Shown here: positions 38,573 to 46,450 of the stretch, piece by piece
Numbering within the stretch: the first letter of the stretch is position 1
How the letters are laid out: each line of letters starts with the position of its first letter
Origin: Xanthomonas chitinilytica
Lineage (GTDB): Bacteria; Pseudomonadota; Gammaproteobacteria; Xanthomonadales; Xanthomonadaceae
Direction of reading: 5' to 3'
DNA length: 64,000 nt
Assembly (NCBI RefSeq): GCF_026107455.2
Contig: NZ_JAPCHY010000007.1
Span: forward strand, 124,001-188,000
Translations under genes and position numbers: made by a program
Notes under the pieces: generated by a model
What the model was told of the DNA's origin: nothing
Databases searched by the model: none
Seen by the model: only the letters and a program-made list of their open reading frames with translations

Positions 38573-39294
38573 CAGTCGGCGGTCACGTCGGTCTGGAAGG
38601 CGTATCCGCCGGCACGGGCGGTCTGGATGAGCTCTCCCTGCGGATGGTTGCCCGACAGCTTGCGCCGCAGGCGGCTGACCAGCAGGTCGATCGAACGGGT
38701 GACGATGGGGAAACCTTCGCCACGGGTCAGGTCGATCAATTCCCTGCGCGAGAGCACCTGCCGCGGGTGCTCGCACAGCGTCAGCAACAGGTCGGCCTCG
38801 GCACCGGTGAGCGGAACGCGCAGGCCGGCCGGCGAGCGCAACAACCGGCGGTGGGGATGGAAGGTGAAGCCGGAGAACTTCAATGCCAACGCCAGCGTAG
38901 GCGGCCGTCCGGCAGCATCGGCCGCCGGCACCCGGCGCAGCACGGCACGGATGCGTGCCAGCAGTTCGCGCAGGTCGAACGGTTTGGTCACGTAGTCGTC
39001 CGCACCCAGCTCCAGCCCGACGACCTTGTCGGTGGATTCGGACAGGGCGGTGAGCATGATGATGCGCGGCCCTTCCTGTGTGCGCCGCAGGCGGCGGCAG
39101 AAATCCAGCCCGCTTTCTCCCGGCAGCATCACATCGAGCAGGATCAGGTCGATGTTGCCGCGCTGGAGAAGAGCCTCGGCAGCCTCGGCGCTTTCGGCCA
39201 CCTGTACGGCGTAGCCCTTGCCATCCAGGAACCTTGCCAGCGGTGCGCTGATGTCAGGGTCGTCCTCGACGACAAGGATGTGGGGGACAGTCAA
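38572..39294 (-). CDS. OmpR-family response regulator
   Basis: A 240-residue regulator: receiver domain with the acidic pocket EDD at 10-12, phospho-acceptor Asp54 in LILLDVMLPGESGL and the Lys in DDYVTKPFD; then a winged-helix domain (about 140-235, ending RSIDLLVSRLRRKLSG and TARAGGYAF). The start codon appears to be TTG (39292-39294), as no in-frame ATG or GTG gives the conserved N-terminus. It is the first gene of the two-component operon and probably activates the divergent receptor gene. Confidence 0.9.
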   Translation of the reverse strand: MTVPHILVVEDDPDISAPLARFLDGKGYAVQVAESAEAAEALLQRGNIDLILLDVMLPGESGLDFCRRLRRTQEGPRIIMLTALSESTDKVVGLELGADDYVTKPFDLRELLARIRAVLRRVPAADAAGRPPTLALALKFSGFTFHPHRRLLRSPAGLRVPLTGAEADLLLTLCEHPRQVLSRRELIDLTRGEGFPIVTRSIDLLVSRLRRKLSGNHPQGELIQTARAGGYAFQTDVTAD

Positions 39295-39487
39295 TTCGCG
39301 TCGCCATCTTCAGGGGGAGCCGATGCGGATACCGGAACCGACCTCCCGGGAAGCCGCAAGGGAAGACCTCGACGCTCCGGGACGATCCATCCGGCGACTC
39401 ATCGCAATGTGCCGCCGGCATGCAAAAGAGCACGGCGCACTTGTCGCGCATTGTCCGCCATACGCCGAACGGCCGCGACCCGCCGGC

Positions 39488-39545
39488 ATGTGTCAATTCT
39501 TAAACAATGTGTCAAATGCTATATAAATCAATGGCTTAATTGATT
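39488..39545. promoter_or_regulatory. Candidate response-regulator sites (direct and inverted repeats)
   Basis: In the AT-rich part of the divergent region, ATGTGTCAA occurs twice in direct orientation (39488-39496 and 39507-39515, 19 bp start to start), followed by the inverted repeat AATCAAT-N6-ATTGATT (39526-39545). OmpR-type regulators bind direct repeats, so the first pair is a plausible site for the neighbouring regulator. This is inference from position and pattern. Confidence 0.45.
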
Positions 39546-39554
39546 TTTCCAGTT

Positions 39555-39573
39555 GAGAGTAAATATCATTCTC
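39555..39573 (+). promoter_or_regulatory. Fur-box-like site
   Basis: GAGAGTAAATATCATTCTC matches the classical 19-bp Fur box (GATAATGATAATCATTATC) at 13 of 19 positions, and its two halves (GAGAGTAA and TCATTCTC) form the expected inverted repeat. It lies 127 bp before the receptor start codon. Confidence 0.6.
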
Positions 39574-39699
39574 GCCTCGATGGCGCCCGGTTCGCAGCCC
39601 CTCACATGTGCCAGGCAGCCGGTCCGCAACGAACTCAAGCCACACCGCCAGAGTTGCCTCATTTGGATTTCATCGCTTCACGACTCTGGAGAAATATCG

Positions 39700-41811
39700 A
39701 TGGCTGATGTTCACCGACCGCCAATGCCTGCCCGTCAGCAGGAGCGGCCATCTGCGTCCTTCGCCTGCATGCTGCGCCGTTCCGTTGCCCATCACCCACT
39801 GGCCGTTGCGCTTGCCACCGGATTGCTGGCGCTGGGCGCCCCTACCCCTCCGGCGATGGCGCAGCAGGGAGTCGGCCAGGAAGCCGTAGAAATGGACACG
39901 CTGGTTGTCACCGCATCGGGCTACGAGCAGAACATCCTGGATGCGCCCGCGACCATCTCGGTGATCGATGCGGAGGAACTGCGCGGCAAGGCCTACACCA
40001 ACATCACCGATGCCCTGCGCGACGTGGCGGGGATCATCATCACCGGCAGCGGCGTGTCGCAGGGTGTCTCCATCCGTGGCATGGGCGACGAGTTCACGCT
40101 GTTCCTGGTGGATGGGCGCCCGGTCGCCGGCCTGGATGCATTCCAGTTGGTGCGCGGCGCCAGCGTCGGCGGCAACAGCGTCAACCTGCTGCCCCCGCTG
40201 GAGGCCATCGAGCGGATCGAAGTCATCCGCGGCCCCGCTTCCAGCCTGTATGGCTCCGATGCGATGGGCGGCGTGATCAACATCATCACCCGCAAGGTCA
40301 ACAACGAGTGGAGCGGGAGCGTTTCAGCCGAGTACACCGTTGCGGACAACGACATCAGCTCCGATGGGTTCAACACCGACTTCCTCGTCAACGCGCCGCT
40401 GGTGAAGGACACGTTGTCGCTGCAGTTGAGCGGCGGCTACCAGAGCATCGACGAAAGCACCTATCGCGGCAGCAATTCGACGCCCGAATACAAGCAGCGC
40501 AGCTTCGGGAGCAAGTTCGGCTGGAACATCGACGAACGCAACAGCGTCACCTTCGGCAACAACTTCATCCAGGGCGACCGCTCGCGTACCCCCGGGGTGA
40601 GCCTGGAGCCGGATGCCACCGTCAGCGCGACCGACCAGAGCCGGTCGGTCAGGAACAGCTACTTCGTCACCCACGACGGCAAGTACGACAATCTGGCATG
40701 GAGCTCGTACGTCAACTACGACGAGTCCGAAAACCGCACCAGCGGCGTGCACATGGAAGTGTTGACCCTGAACACCCAGGCGACGCTGTTCCTGGAAAAC
40801 CACGATCTCGTCGGCGGCATCAACTACAAGGACGAGTCGCTGCAAAGCGGTGAAACCAACAACCTGTTCCCGGACACGGTGCTGGACCGCTATCACTGGG
40901 CGGCCTTCCTGGAAGACACCTGGTCGCTGAGCGAAAAGTTCGCGGTCACCCTCAGCGGTCGCTACGACCACAACGAGAATTTCGGCGGCAATTTCAGCCC
41001 GAAGGCCTACGCGGTGTACCACCTGACCGACAACCTGGTCCTGAAGGGCGGGCTGACTTCCGGCTTCAAGGTGGCCAGCCTGCGCGACGCCGCACCCGAT
41101 TACGGCTTTGCCTCCAATGGCGGCATGCGCCTGGGCAATCCGGACCTGAAGCCGGAAGAGAGTCTGAACAAGGAAATCGGCATCGCCTACAGCAACCGGG
41201 AACGGGGCTTGAACACCAGCCTGACCGCATACAGGACCGACTACAAGAACAAACTGACCCGCACCGGACGCATCTGCGAGCAGAACGTGGAGTGCGAGTT
41301 CAACGGCATCATCTACCCGGCCAATGCCTCCGGCTACACCACCACGGTCAACATCGACGAGGCCGAGCTGAAGGGCGTCGAGCACACGCTCGACTATCGC
41401 ATCCGCCCCAACCTGACCTACCGCCACAACTACACCTGGTCCGAGACCGTGTACAGCCAGGGCCAGCAGACCGGCATTCCGCTGAACAACAACCCCAAGG
41501 ACATGTTCAATGCATCGCTGTACTGGGACCCGGGCGAGCGGCTGACCGTGTGGGGCCGGGTGAACTACCGCGGCAAGACCTCCGGTGTGACCCTGACCGT
41601 GCGTGGCAACCTATCGGACCAGTTCGATCCGGATTCGGTCAATCGGGCCTACGTGTTCTACGACGCCGGCCTGAACTTCAACGTCAGCCAGCATCTGCGC
41701 CTGAATGCCGGCATCTACAACATCGCCAACAAGCTGATCACCACCGACGACGGCTACAGCTCGACCCTGGACGGGCGCCGCGTCGTCTTCAGCATGACCC
41801 AGCGTTTCTGA
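39700..41811 (+). CDS. TonB-dependent outer-membrane receptor (catecholate siderophore type)
   Basis: A 703-residue receptor. The signal region ends at TPPAMAQ (about residue 53); a TonB box MDTLVVTAS follows; the plug domain contains ITDALRDVAGIIITGSGVSQGVSIRGMGDEFTLFLVDGR and IEVIRGPASSLYGSDAMGGVINIITRK; the remainder is a 22-strand barrel ending in MTQRF with C-terminal Phe. The pattern is closest to FepA/PfeA/CirA-type receptors for catecholate siderophores. AGGAG-like TGGAGA precedes the ATG at 39700, which is chosen over the longer frame. It is divergent from a two-component system and followed by yncE-like and Fur-like genes. Confidence 0.92.
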   Translation: MADVHRPPMPARQQERPSASFACMLRRSVAHHPLAVALATGLLALGAPTPPAMAQQGVGQEAVEMDTLVVTASGYEQNILDAPATISVIDAEELRGKAYTNITDALRDVAGIIITGSGVSQGVSIRGMGDEFTLFLVDGRPVAGLDAFQLVRGASVGGNSVNLLPPLEAIERIEVIRGPASSLYGSDAMGGVINIITRKVNNEWSGSVSAEYTVADNDISSDGFNTDFLVNAPLVKDTLSLQLSGGYQSIDESTYRGSNSTPEYKQRSFGSKFGWNIDERNSVTFGNNFIQGDRSRTPGVSLEPDATVSATDQSRSVRNSYFVTHDGKYDNLAWSSYVNYDESENRTSGVHMEVLTLNTQATLFLENHDLVGGINYKDESLQSGETNNLFPDTVLDRYHWAAFLEDTWSLSEKFAVTLSGRYDHNENFGGNFSPKAYAVYHLTDNLVLKGGLTSGFKVASLRDAAPDYGFASNGGMRLGNPDLKPEESLNKEIGIAYSNRERGLNTSLTAYRTDYKNKLTRTGRICEQNVECEFNGIIYPANASGYTTTVNIDEAELKGVEHTLDYRIRPNLTYRHNYTWSETVYSQGQQTGIPLNNNPKDMFNASLYWDPGERLTVWGRVNYRGKTSGVTLTVRGNLSDQFDPDSVNRAYVFYDAGLNFNVSQHLRLNAGIYNIANKLITTDDGYSSTLDGRRVVFSMTQRF

Positions 41812-41907
41812 TCTCCACGACGCAGGCGGTCATGGCGGCCGCCTGCCCGTCGCTTGTCCAGCATCCACCCGTGCCTATCGGTTGTCACGGTCAACAGAGG
41901 AGTTTCC

Positions 41908-43320
41908 ATGAAGAAGAAGCATCAGAAGTCGCCGGGCGGAATCCTGCGCACCGTGCTGCTGGCTCTCGTTCTGGCCAGCGCCGCCGGCACCGCCGCTGCG
42001 CAGGCGCCGGGGCGTGGTTCGGCAGGCCCCACGGTGCGCGCGACCACGCCGCTGATCCAGGCCGGCGATACCGTCGAAGTGGGTGGCACCGGCTTCAAGG
42101 CCGGCCAGAAGGTCACGCTGTCGGCGGCCGGCGACACGCTGAACGCCCTGCCCTTCGTGGCCGATGCCGAAGGCAGGTTCAGCGGCAGGATCACCGTCCC
42201 GGGCGATGCTTCGCTGGGTGCCTGGCCGGTCGCGATACAGGCCGAGGGCGCGGCCGATTCCAGCTTCGATCTCAAGATCTCCAGGCGCTTGCCGTTGTCG
42301 GGCCAGGAACGCTTCTCCATCGCCGGCAACAAACTGGTGCAGGGCCTGTACCAGTCGGCCTACAGCGCCCGCAGCAATGCGGTGTACGTGACCAGCGCGA
42401 TCGGCCGCCCACCGGTGAAACAGTCCGAACTGCTCAAGGTCGATCCGGCGACGTTGCAGATCGTCGCCCGCGCCGTGCCTGCGCCCGCCCCCGCCCGCGA
42501 ACCGCAACCTGGCCAGAAGCCGCGCGAGAGCGGTCTGTACGCCGTCTATGGCGTTGCCGTGGATGATGCCCGCGGCACCGTGTGGGTCACCAACAGCCGC
42601 CAGAACACGGTGGCCGTCTACAACCAGTCCGATCTGTCCCTGGTCAAGCAGTTCCCGGCCGACGCGGTGCCGCACGCACGCGATGTGGTGATCGATGCCG
42701 GGCAAGGCAAGGCCTTCGTATCGGCCACCAGCGGCAGCTTCGTATCGGTATTCGACACCCGCACGCTGGAACAGCTCGAACACATCCAGATCCCCTCGGG
42801 CAAGGCCGGCCAGGATTTCCGTCCGGCCAGCCTGGAACTGGATGCCGATAACGGACGGCTGTACGCGGTGGGCCTGGGCGCAGCCGAAGTGGCGGTGATC
42901 GACACCGCTTCGGACAAGGTCGAGAAGGTCTTCCCGCTGGACAACGCGCGCAGCGCCATCGGCGTGGGCTGGGATGCGGAAAACAAGCGTGTGCTGGTGG
43001 TTTCCCAGGGCAGCGACAACCTGCTGGTCGTCGATCCGCGGACCGGCAAGACCGTGCATGACGTATATGTCGGCGCCGGCGCACTGAACGTGGACTGGGA
43101 TCCGGCGAGCAAGCTGGCCTATGTCAGCAATCGCGTCGCCGGCACCGTGGCGGTGGTCGATACCGCCAGCGGCAAGCTCGTCGCCAACCTGGATGGCGGC
43201 AGCAATCCCAACCATGTGTACGCCGATGGCAAGGGCAATGTTTTCGCGATCAACAAGTCGCGCGGCACGGACGACCCGAAGGGCGACCGCATCACCCGCA
43301 TAGCGGCGAAGGTGCAGTAA
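41908..43320 (+). CDS. YncE-like secreted beta-propeller protein
   Basis: A 470-residue exported protein. After a signal peptide (residues 1 to about 33, ending GTAAAQ) there is a short Ig/IPT-like region (TPLIQAGDTVEVGGTGFKAGQKVTLSA), then a YVTN-type seven-bladed propeller with repeated strands such as VYVTSAIG, VWVTNSRQNTVAVYN, AFVSATSGSFVSVFD, LYAVGLGAAEVAVID, VLVVSQGSDNLLVVD and AYVSNRVAGTVAVVD. In E. coli, yncE is next to the receptor gene yncD, and here too it follows a TonB receptor (96 bp gap). AGAGGAG precedes the ATG at 41908. The molecular role of such proteins is not settled. Confidence 0.88.
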   Translation: MKKKHQKSPGGILRTVLLALVLASAAGTAAAQAPGRGSAGPTVRATTPLIQAGDTVEVGGTGFKAGQKVTLSAAGDTLNALPFVADAEGRFSGRITVPGDASLGAWPVAIQAEGAADSSFDLKISRRLPLSGQERFSIAGNKLVQGLYQSAYSARSNAVYVTSAIGRPPVKQSELLKVDPATLQIVARAVPAPAPAREPQPGQKPRESGLYAVYGVAVDDARGTVWVTNSRQNTVAVYNQSDLSLVKQFPADAVPHARDVVIDAGQGKAFVSATSGSFVSVFDTRTLEQLEHIQIPSGKAGQDFRPASLELDADNGRLYAVGLGAAEVAVIDTASDKVEKVFPLDNARSAIGVGWDAENKRVLVVSQGSDNLLVVDPRTGKTVHDVYVGAGALNVDWDPASKLAYVSNRVAGTVAVVDTASGKLVANLDGGSNPNHVYADGKGNVFAINKSRGTDDPKGDRITRIAAKVQ

Positions 43321-43385
43321 CCACCGCCGAGTCGAATATCGCGCGGGCGCATGGCGACATGCGTCCGCATCAGCGGAGAACGGAA

Positions 43386-43736
43386 ATGACGGCGATGACG
43401 ATGCAAGCGACGGTGGAATCGCGCCCTGTCCCCCACCACCCGGGAAGTCTGCACGCGCAGGCGCTGCGCCGGGCCGGTTTGCGCGCGACCTCGGCACGGA
43501 TAGCGGCGTTGCGGGCGGCGCCCGAAATACTGGCCAGGCATGGGCACCTTTCCCCATCGTTGCTGGCCGATGCCTGCCGGCGCCTGGGCTACCACCTTCA
43601 TCTGAGCGTCTTCTACCACCTGCTGCCGGATCTGGCCGCTGCCGGCTTGATACCGGTACATGCGATACAACTTCCCGCCAGCCGGATGGCGGGCTTGTCG
43701 CTTGTGCGAGGCGGTGGCGGCGCGGACCAGGCGTAG
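43386..43736 (+). CDS. Small Fur-like winged-helix protein without metal-binding domain
   Basis: A 116-residue protein whose central part (about 23-92: LHAQALRRAGLRATSARIAAL ... LSVFYHLLPDLAAAGLI) follows the pattern of the Fur-family DNA-binding domain: LRxAGLRxTxxR, a central helix pair, and VFYHLLPDLAAAGLI in place of the usual VYRxLxxLxExGLI. The C-terminal dimerisation domain with its HHHDH and Cys metal ligands is absent; the protein ends about 25 residues after the winged helix. The ATG at 43386 has GGAGAACGGAA before it. It lies 65 bp after the propeller gene and may be its co-transcribed partner. Assignment rests on pattern, not on a search. Confidence 0.6.
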   Translation: MTAMTMQATVESRPVPHHPGSLHAQALRRAGLRATSARIAALRAAPEILARHGHLSPSLLADACRRLGYHLHLSVFYHLLPDLAAAGLIPVHAIQLPASRMAGLSLVRGGGGADQA

Positions 43737-43888
43737 GCCGTTCGCTGCCGATCCCGTTCGATCGCCTGCCGAGGGATATCTGATCCCGTACCGCATGCGG
43801 GTGGGAGGCCGCATCGCCCACCGCTATCATCGGACGCACCCGTCCCGGCAGCGCGTGGCGGCGGCAATGGAAGCCACAAGGAAGGAAC

Positions 43889-44443
43889 ATGCTCGACAGA
43901 ACCTGGGACCTGCTGTCCCGACACCTCGAAGACGACACCTACGACGTCATGTCGGCCCGCGAAAACGCGCCTCCGGTCGCACAGTTGCAGGCCCTGGCCG
44001 AGGAACTGCAATGCCGGTTCCCGGACGAGTTTCTCGCCCACGCATCCGGCAGGTACGGCGGCGTCTACGTGGCGGTCAAGGAAGAACTGTGGCCGCGTCC
44101 GCGCGAGTTCGATGTCGGCCCGTTCTGGACCTTCCTCTGGGGCTTGTGCACGTTCAACGACGCCGAAGGCATTCCCGACTTCATGGACCTGCGCGCGATG
44201 ACCCTGCAGTTCCGCGACGACACCGGCCTGCCGCTGGTGCCGTTCCTGAAGGTATTCGGCGACGCCAACCGCTACTGCTTCGACCGCGACGGCAACATCG
44301 TCTACTGGGAGCACGAAACCAACGAAGCCACACCGACCGGCAAGGACTTCTTCCAGGTGCTGGAAGAAGAACTGGTCGAACTGCGCGAGCGCAAGGACAA
44401 GAAGCTGGCCAGCCGTCCGGCCAACGCCAGTCGCCTGCCGTAA
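43889..44443 (+). CDS. SMI1/KNR4 (SUKH) family protein
   Basis: A 184-residue acidic cytoplasmic protein. The segment LAEELQCRFPDEFLAHASGRYGGVYV and the later GNIVYWEHETNEATPTGKDFFQVLEEEL have the pattern of SUKH-superfamily proteins, in which a short Pro-x-D/E-F-x-x-x-x-x-x-x-x-G motif opens the domain and a DGNIV..W..E strand follows. Many SUKH proteins are immunity factors for contact-dependent or polymorphic toxins, but no toxin gene is next to it, so its partner is unknown. AAGGAAC precedes the ATG. Codon use resembles that of neighbours. Confidence 0.78.
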   Translation: MLDRTWDLLSRHLEDDTYDVMSARENAPPVAQLQALAEELQCRFPDEFLAHASGRYGGVYVAVKEELWPRPREFDVGPFWTFLWGLCTFNDAEGIPDFMDLRAMTLQFRDDTGLPLVPFLKVFGDANRYCFDRDGNIVYWEHETNEATPTGKDFFQVLEEELVELRERKDKKLASRPANASRLP

Positions 44444-44984
44444 CCGCACAGCGGATCCGGAACTTCCTGAAACGCCTTGGCCTTGATCCCCCATCGGGGA
44501 ATGGCGGCTCGCACCTCGATTTTTCCGATGATCTGCAAGGAAGACGGGGGCGTCGATCACATCCGCAACAGCACGGCATGCCGACACGGCCATTCCCCGA
44601 CGCACCGCCACGACGGCGCTTGTCCGGCCGGCGCAGGAATGACGTTGAGCGAAGAAAGCCGGCTACGGCGGCGCCATCGAGCGTGCGAAGGGAAAACCCG
44701 GGGTTCCATCAGCGCAGTCGGCACCATCGGTCGCGACTGGCGTCGCTCCTACCAGCAGCAGGAGACGTTGCAGGAGCGACGTCAGTCGCGGGCTTTTCAG
44801 CGACCCGCTCCGCCCGCAGCTCACCTGGCCGTCGCAACGCCTGGAGAGCGGCGAAGACGCTCGACATGGTGGCGCAAGGCTTTGTCTGGACCGGACGGGA
44901 TCGGATTCATCCGATTGCCCGCGGCCTTCGGTCCTGACCGGGCTTTCCCGGCAGGGCCGGCGTCGGCTCCACCGCCCTTGCGCC
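44444..44984. other. Intergenic region with REP pair
   Basis: About 540 bp between the SUKH gene and the LysR gene (convergent). Apart from a REP pair at 44730-44790, I see no gene or structure; the frames present lack codon bias. Confidence 0.45.
44730..44790. repeat. REP inverted pair
   Basis: Units at 44730-44755 (GTCGCGACTGGCGTCGCTCC...) and 44768-44790 (TTGCAGGAGCGACGTCAGTC...). The orientation is the same as in the pair at 3999-4061 and opposite to the pairs near thrC. Confidence 0.85.
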
Positions 44985-45932
44985 TCATGCCCTACTCCCA
45001 TCCAGGCGCGGCGAACCTTCCTCCTGCCCAGCCCTTGCCGCGCTGCGGAGCCAATCCATGACTGCCACCGCAGCAGCGCTGGGGCGCCGGTCTTCACGGG
45101 TCACCAGGTGATAGGTATAGCCCGCGATTGCCGGTCCGAACGGCTGCACAAGCCGCCCCGCCGCAATCTCCTCGGCCACCAACGGCACGCTGAGCAGCGC
45201 AATCCCCTGGCCAGCCACCGCCGCCTGAATCGCATGCCCCTCATCGGAGTAGCGAAGCTCCGCCTGGGACGGCGACCAGGGAAGGCCCGCCTCCGAGTAC
45301 CACCTCGTCCAGGTGGGATTGTCCGGCGCTGCCTTTTGCCAGTCGAAATGGATCAGGGGATATGCCCCCAGGTCCTCATAGGACCTCACCTGGAGCATGG
45401 GGTTGATCACCGGCACGTATTCGTCGGCAAACAGGATCTCTGTCCGGGCGCCCGGATACCGGCCTTTGCCGTACCGGATCGCCATGTCGAACGCATGGCT
45501 GGCGAGATCCACCACCGCGTCCGAGGCGTGGAGTTGCAGATCGATGCCGGGATGCTCCGCCCGGAAGCCGGCCACCCGGGGAACAAGCCACTTCGCAGTG
45601 AACGCATTGGTCGCCGAGATCGTGACGCGTTCCCGCTCGCCAGGCGCCATCAGCCGCCGGATCGCACCATCGAAGGCGTCGAAGCCCCGCTGGAGCACCG
45701 GATACAACTGCAGGCCGGCATCCGTGAGGAGCACCTGGCGCACCTGGCGATCGAACAGCTTGATCCCGAGGTACTCCTCGAGCGCCCGGATCCGGTGGCT
45801 CACCGCCGTCGGAGTGACGGCCAGCTCGGCGGCCGCCTGCTTGAAGCTGCAATGGCGGGCCGCCGCCTCGAAGGCGCGCAGCGTAGACATCGGCGGAAGG
45901 CGGCGTACCGGGCTCTTCATGGATGAAACCAT
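44985..45932 (-). CDS. LysR-family regulator (GcvA-like)
   Basis: A 315-residue LTTR: winged helix at about 12-70 (LRAFEAAARHCSFKQAAAELAVTPTAVSHRIRALEEYLGIKLFDRQ) and a periplasmic-binding-type effector domain, with the GcvA-subgroup features DLQLHASDAVVDLASHAFDMAIRYGKG and IALLSVPLVAEEIAAGRLV. An ATG at 45920 is an alternative start. It is divergent from ridA and the OYE gene, so it probably controls them; an inverted repeat lies next to its start. Confidence 0.92.
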   Translation of the reverse strand: MVSSMKSPVRRLPPMSTLRAFEAAARHCSFKQAAAELAVTPTAVSHRIRALEEYLGIKLFDRQVRQVLLTDAGLQLYPVLQRGFDAFDGAIRRLMAPGERERVTISATNAFTAKWLVPRVAGFRAEHPGIDLQLHASDAVVDLASHAFDMAIRYGKGRYPGARTEILFADEYVPVINPMLQVRSYEDLGAYPLIHFDWQKAAPDNPTWTRWYSEAGLPWSPSQAELRYSDEGHAIQAAVAGQGIALLSVPLVAEEIAAGRLVQPFGPAIAGYTYHLVTREDRRPSAAAVAVMDWLRSAARAGQEEGSPRLDGSRA

Positions 45933-45933
45933 A

Positions 45934-45951
45934 TCATCAATGGAGTGATGA
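45934..45951. promoter_or_regulatory. Candidate LysR binding site
   Basis: TCATCA-N6-TGATGA, a perfect 6-bp inverted repeat with the T-N11-A spacing of LTTR boxes, directly upstream of the lysR start and in the lysR-ridA divergent region. Confidence 0.5.
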
Positions 45952-46051
45952 ATGATCGTTTGTCACCAATAAATGCGCACCTGATGATCGGTACCCATGG
46001 GAAATCGATGAATCCACATCATCCCATTGGACCTACAACCAGGAGCCGGAA

Positions 46052-46450
46052 ATGCGCGAACGCATCATTACAGAACCCGACCACTACGCCCCCTACCTGC
46101 TCTCGCAGGGCATCCGCTTCGGGGACCTGGTCTTCATCTCGGGCCAGGCGGCAGGCGGCGAGGACGGCAAGATCGTCCCCGGCGACTTCCTCGCCCAGGG
46201 CCGCCAGGCCTTCTCCAACCTGTCCCGGGCACTGGAAGCCGGCGGCTCCAGCCTGCACGACGTCATCAAGGTCACCATCTTCGTCACCGACATGGGCAAC
46301 TTCCAGGACGTCGTGCAACTGCGCCGCGAGTTCTTCTCGGAGCCGTACCCGGCCGACACCATCGCCGAGATCACCGCCCTGTACGACCCCAGGGCCCTCA
46401 TCGAGATCGAGGCCATCGCAGCCGTCGCCAAGCCGAAGGAAGCGCAATGA
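46052..46450 (+). CDS. RidA-family protein (enamine/imine deaminase-like)
   Basis: A 132-residue protein of the Rid/YjgF family: GDLVFISGQAAGGEDGKIVPGDFLAQ, the LEAGGSSLHDVIKVTIFVTDM core and the C-terminal strand ALIEIEAIAAV. The Arg usually found before the terminal strand in RidA proper (R105, in PxxR-x-x-V) is not evident here, where the sequence reads LYDPRALIEIE, so it may belong to a Rid2-7 subgroup with another activity. AGGAG lies before the ATG at 46052. It overlaps the next gene by 4 bp (ATGA). Confidence 0.88.
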   Translation: MRERIITEPDHYAPYLLSQGIRFGDLVFISGQAAGGEDGKIVPGDFLAQGRQAFSNLSRALEAGGSSLHDVIKVTIFVTDMGNFQDVVQLRREFFSEPYPADTIAEITALYDPRALIEIEAIAAVAKPKEAQ

